Source of the DNA: Botryotinia globosa
Lineage: Eukaryota; Ascomycota; Leotiomycetes; Helotiales; Sclerotiniaceae
Assembly: GCA_014898425.1 (NCBI GenBank)
Contig: RCSZ01000017.1
Location: 1 to 64,000, forward strand
Direction of reading: 5' to 3'
Length of the DNA: 64,000 bases
In this document: piece by piece, positions 63,701 to 64,000 of the stretch
Numbering within the stretch: position 1 is the first letter of the stretch
Layout of the letters: the number at the start of each line of letters is the position of its first letter
Notes under the pieces: model-generated
Told to the model about the DNA's origin: nothing
Seen by the model: only the letters and a program-made list of their open reading frames with translations
Database searches by the model: none
Position numbers and translations under genes: made by a program

Positions 63701-64000
63701 GTATACTATTTAATATGCTCCCTTACTGGGTATCTGGTTCTAAAGCATCCATCAGTGGTATTATCAGCTTCATTAGATATCCTACGGTAATATACTTTGG
63801 TTGGACATTCCTTTCAACCTCCTTTATTATCTTGTTCTGGGATGTTTTTCACCTAACATACCTGTCTATTCTCACTTAGCAGCAGCAAACTATTCTGGGA
63901 GAAGGTTCCAGACTTTCTACTTGTCATCAGTCTTTTCTCTTGATTGAGTAACTTCTTGCCTTGATATAAACTTCGTTTTGGTTCTGCTAACACCTCCATG
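60784..64000. other. No confident gene; spliced-looking minus-strand stretch near 62.9-63.5 kb
   Basis: Reading the minus strand from about 63480, donor/acceptor pairs can be placed at GTATGT...TTGAAG, GTACTG...TTACAG and, after ATGGCTCCGCCAGCC (ATG at 63155), GTAAGT. No reading frame continues convincingly across them. It may be a leader or a non-coding spliced transcript. Frames further down (for example 61731-62054 minus and 62235-62489 minus) are not supported by composition or domains. Confidence 0.35.

Noticed and set aside
1..64000. tRNA or rRNA genes
   Set aside because: I looked for T-arm GGTTCGANNCC-type motifs with plausible flanking arms and for rRNA-like blocks and found none I could support.

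Overview
The window looks like nuclear DNA of a filamentous ascomycete (Pezizomycotina; possibly Leotiomycetes, which is only a guess). The evidence is short spliceosomal introns of about 44-155 bp with GTRNGT donors and CTAAC/CTGAC branch sites, fungal-specific families (RTA1-like, ankyrin/CorA-like, NACHT) and heavy C-to-T/G-to-A decay confined to transposons, as expected from repeat-induced point mutation (RIP). All gene models below are spliced by eye and assume no sequencing error.

Layout. 1-8121: no recognisable gene; two copies of a 512-513 bp inverted-terminal-repeat element, one nested in an 888 bp GGGCCC-ended element. 8122-27090: one large ankyrin-repeat/CorA-like gene split by a 14.2 kb nested retrotransposon block. 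The outer element is Ty1/copia-like (170 bp LTRs, target duplication ATAAA); inside it sits an 8.5 kb Ty3 chromovirus-like element (160 bp LTRs). Removing the block plus one duplication rejoins the gene in frame: 10 exons, 1364 codons. 27728-28596 (-): two-exon HNH protein. 29076-29979 (+): type II haloacid dehalogenase. 34580-35515 (+): Pro/Ser-rich disordered protein. 38452-38774 (-): tentative small two-exon gene. 39546-40490 (+): unknown intronless ORF. 41412-42695 (-): RTA1-like seven-helix membrane protein. 42.7-49.3 kb: gene-poor and rich in simple repeats. 49314-54155 (+): Sec7-PH Arf-type exchange factor. 55875-56914 (+): protein with an STAND-type N-terminal helical domain and two C-terminal repeats resembling HET-s-type amyloid signalling motifs. 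It is followed by a 9-bp minisatellite and then a decayed NACHT gene on the same strand (57220-about 58680). 59822-60783 (-): four-exon gene of unknown function. 60.8-64 kb: spliced-looking sequence without a clear reading frame.

The two most notable loci are the split ankyrin/CorA gene, whose coding sequence remains open on both sides of the insertion, and the 55.9-58.7 kb pair. The pair has the arrangement known for fungal regulated-cell-death systems, where an effector with amyloid repeats lies next to a NACHT receptor; here the receptor is broken.
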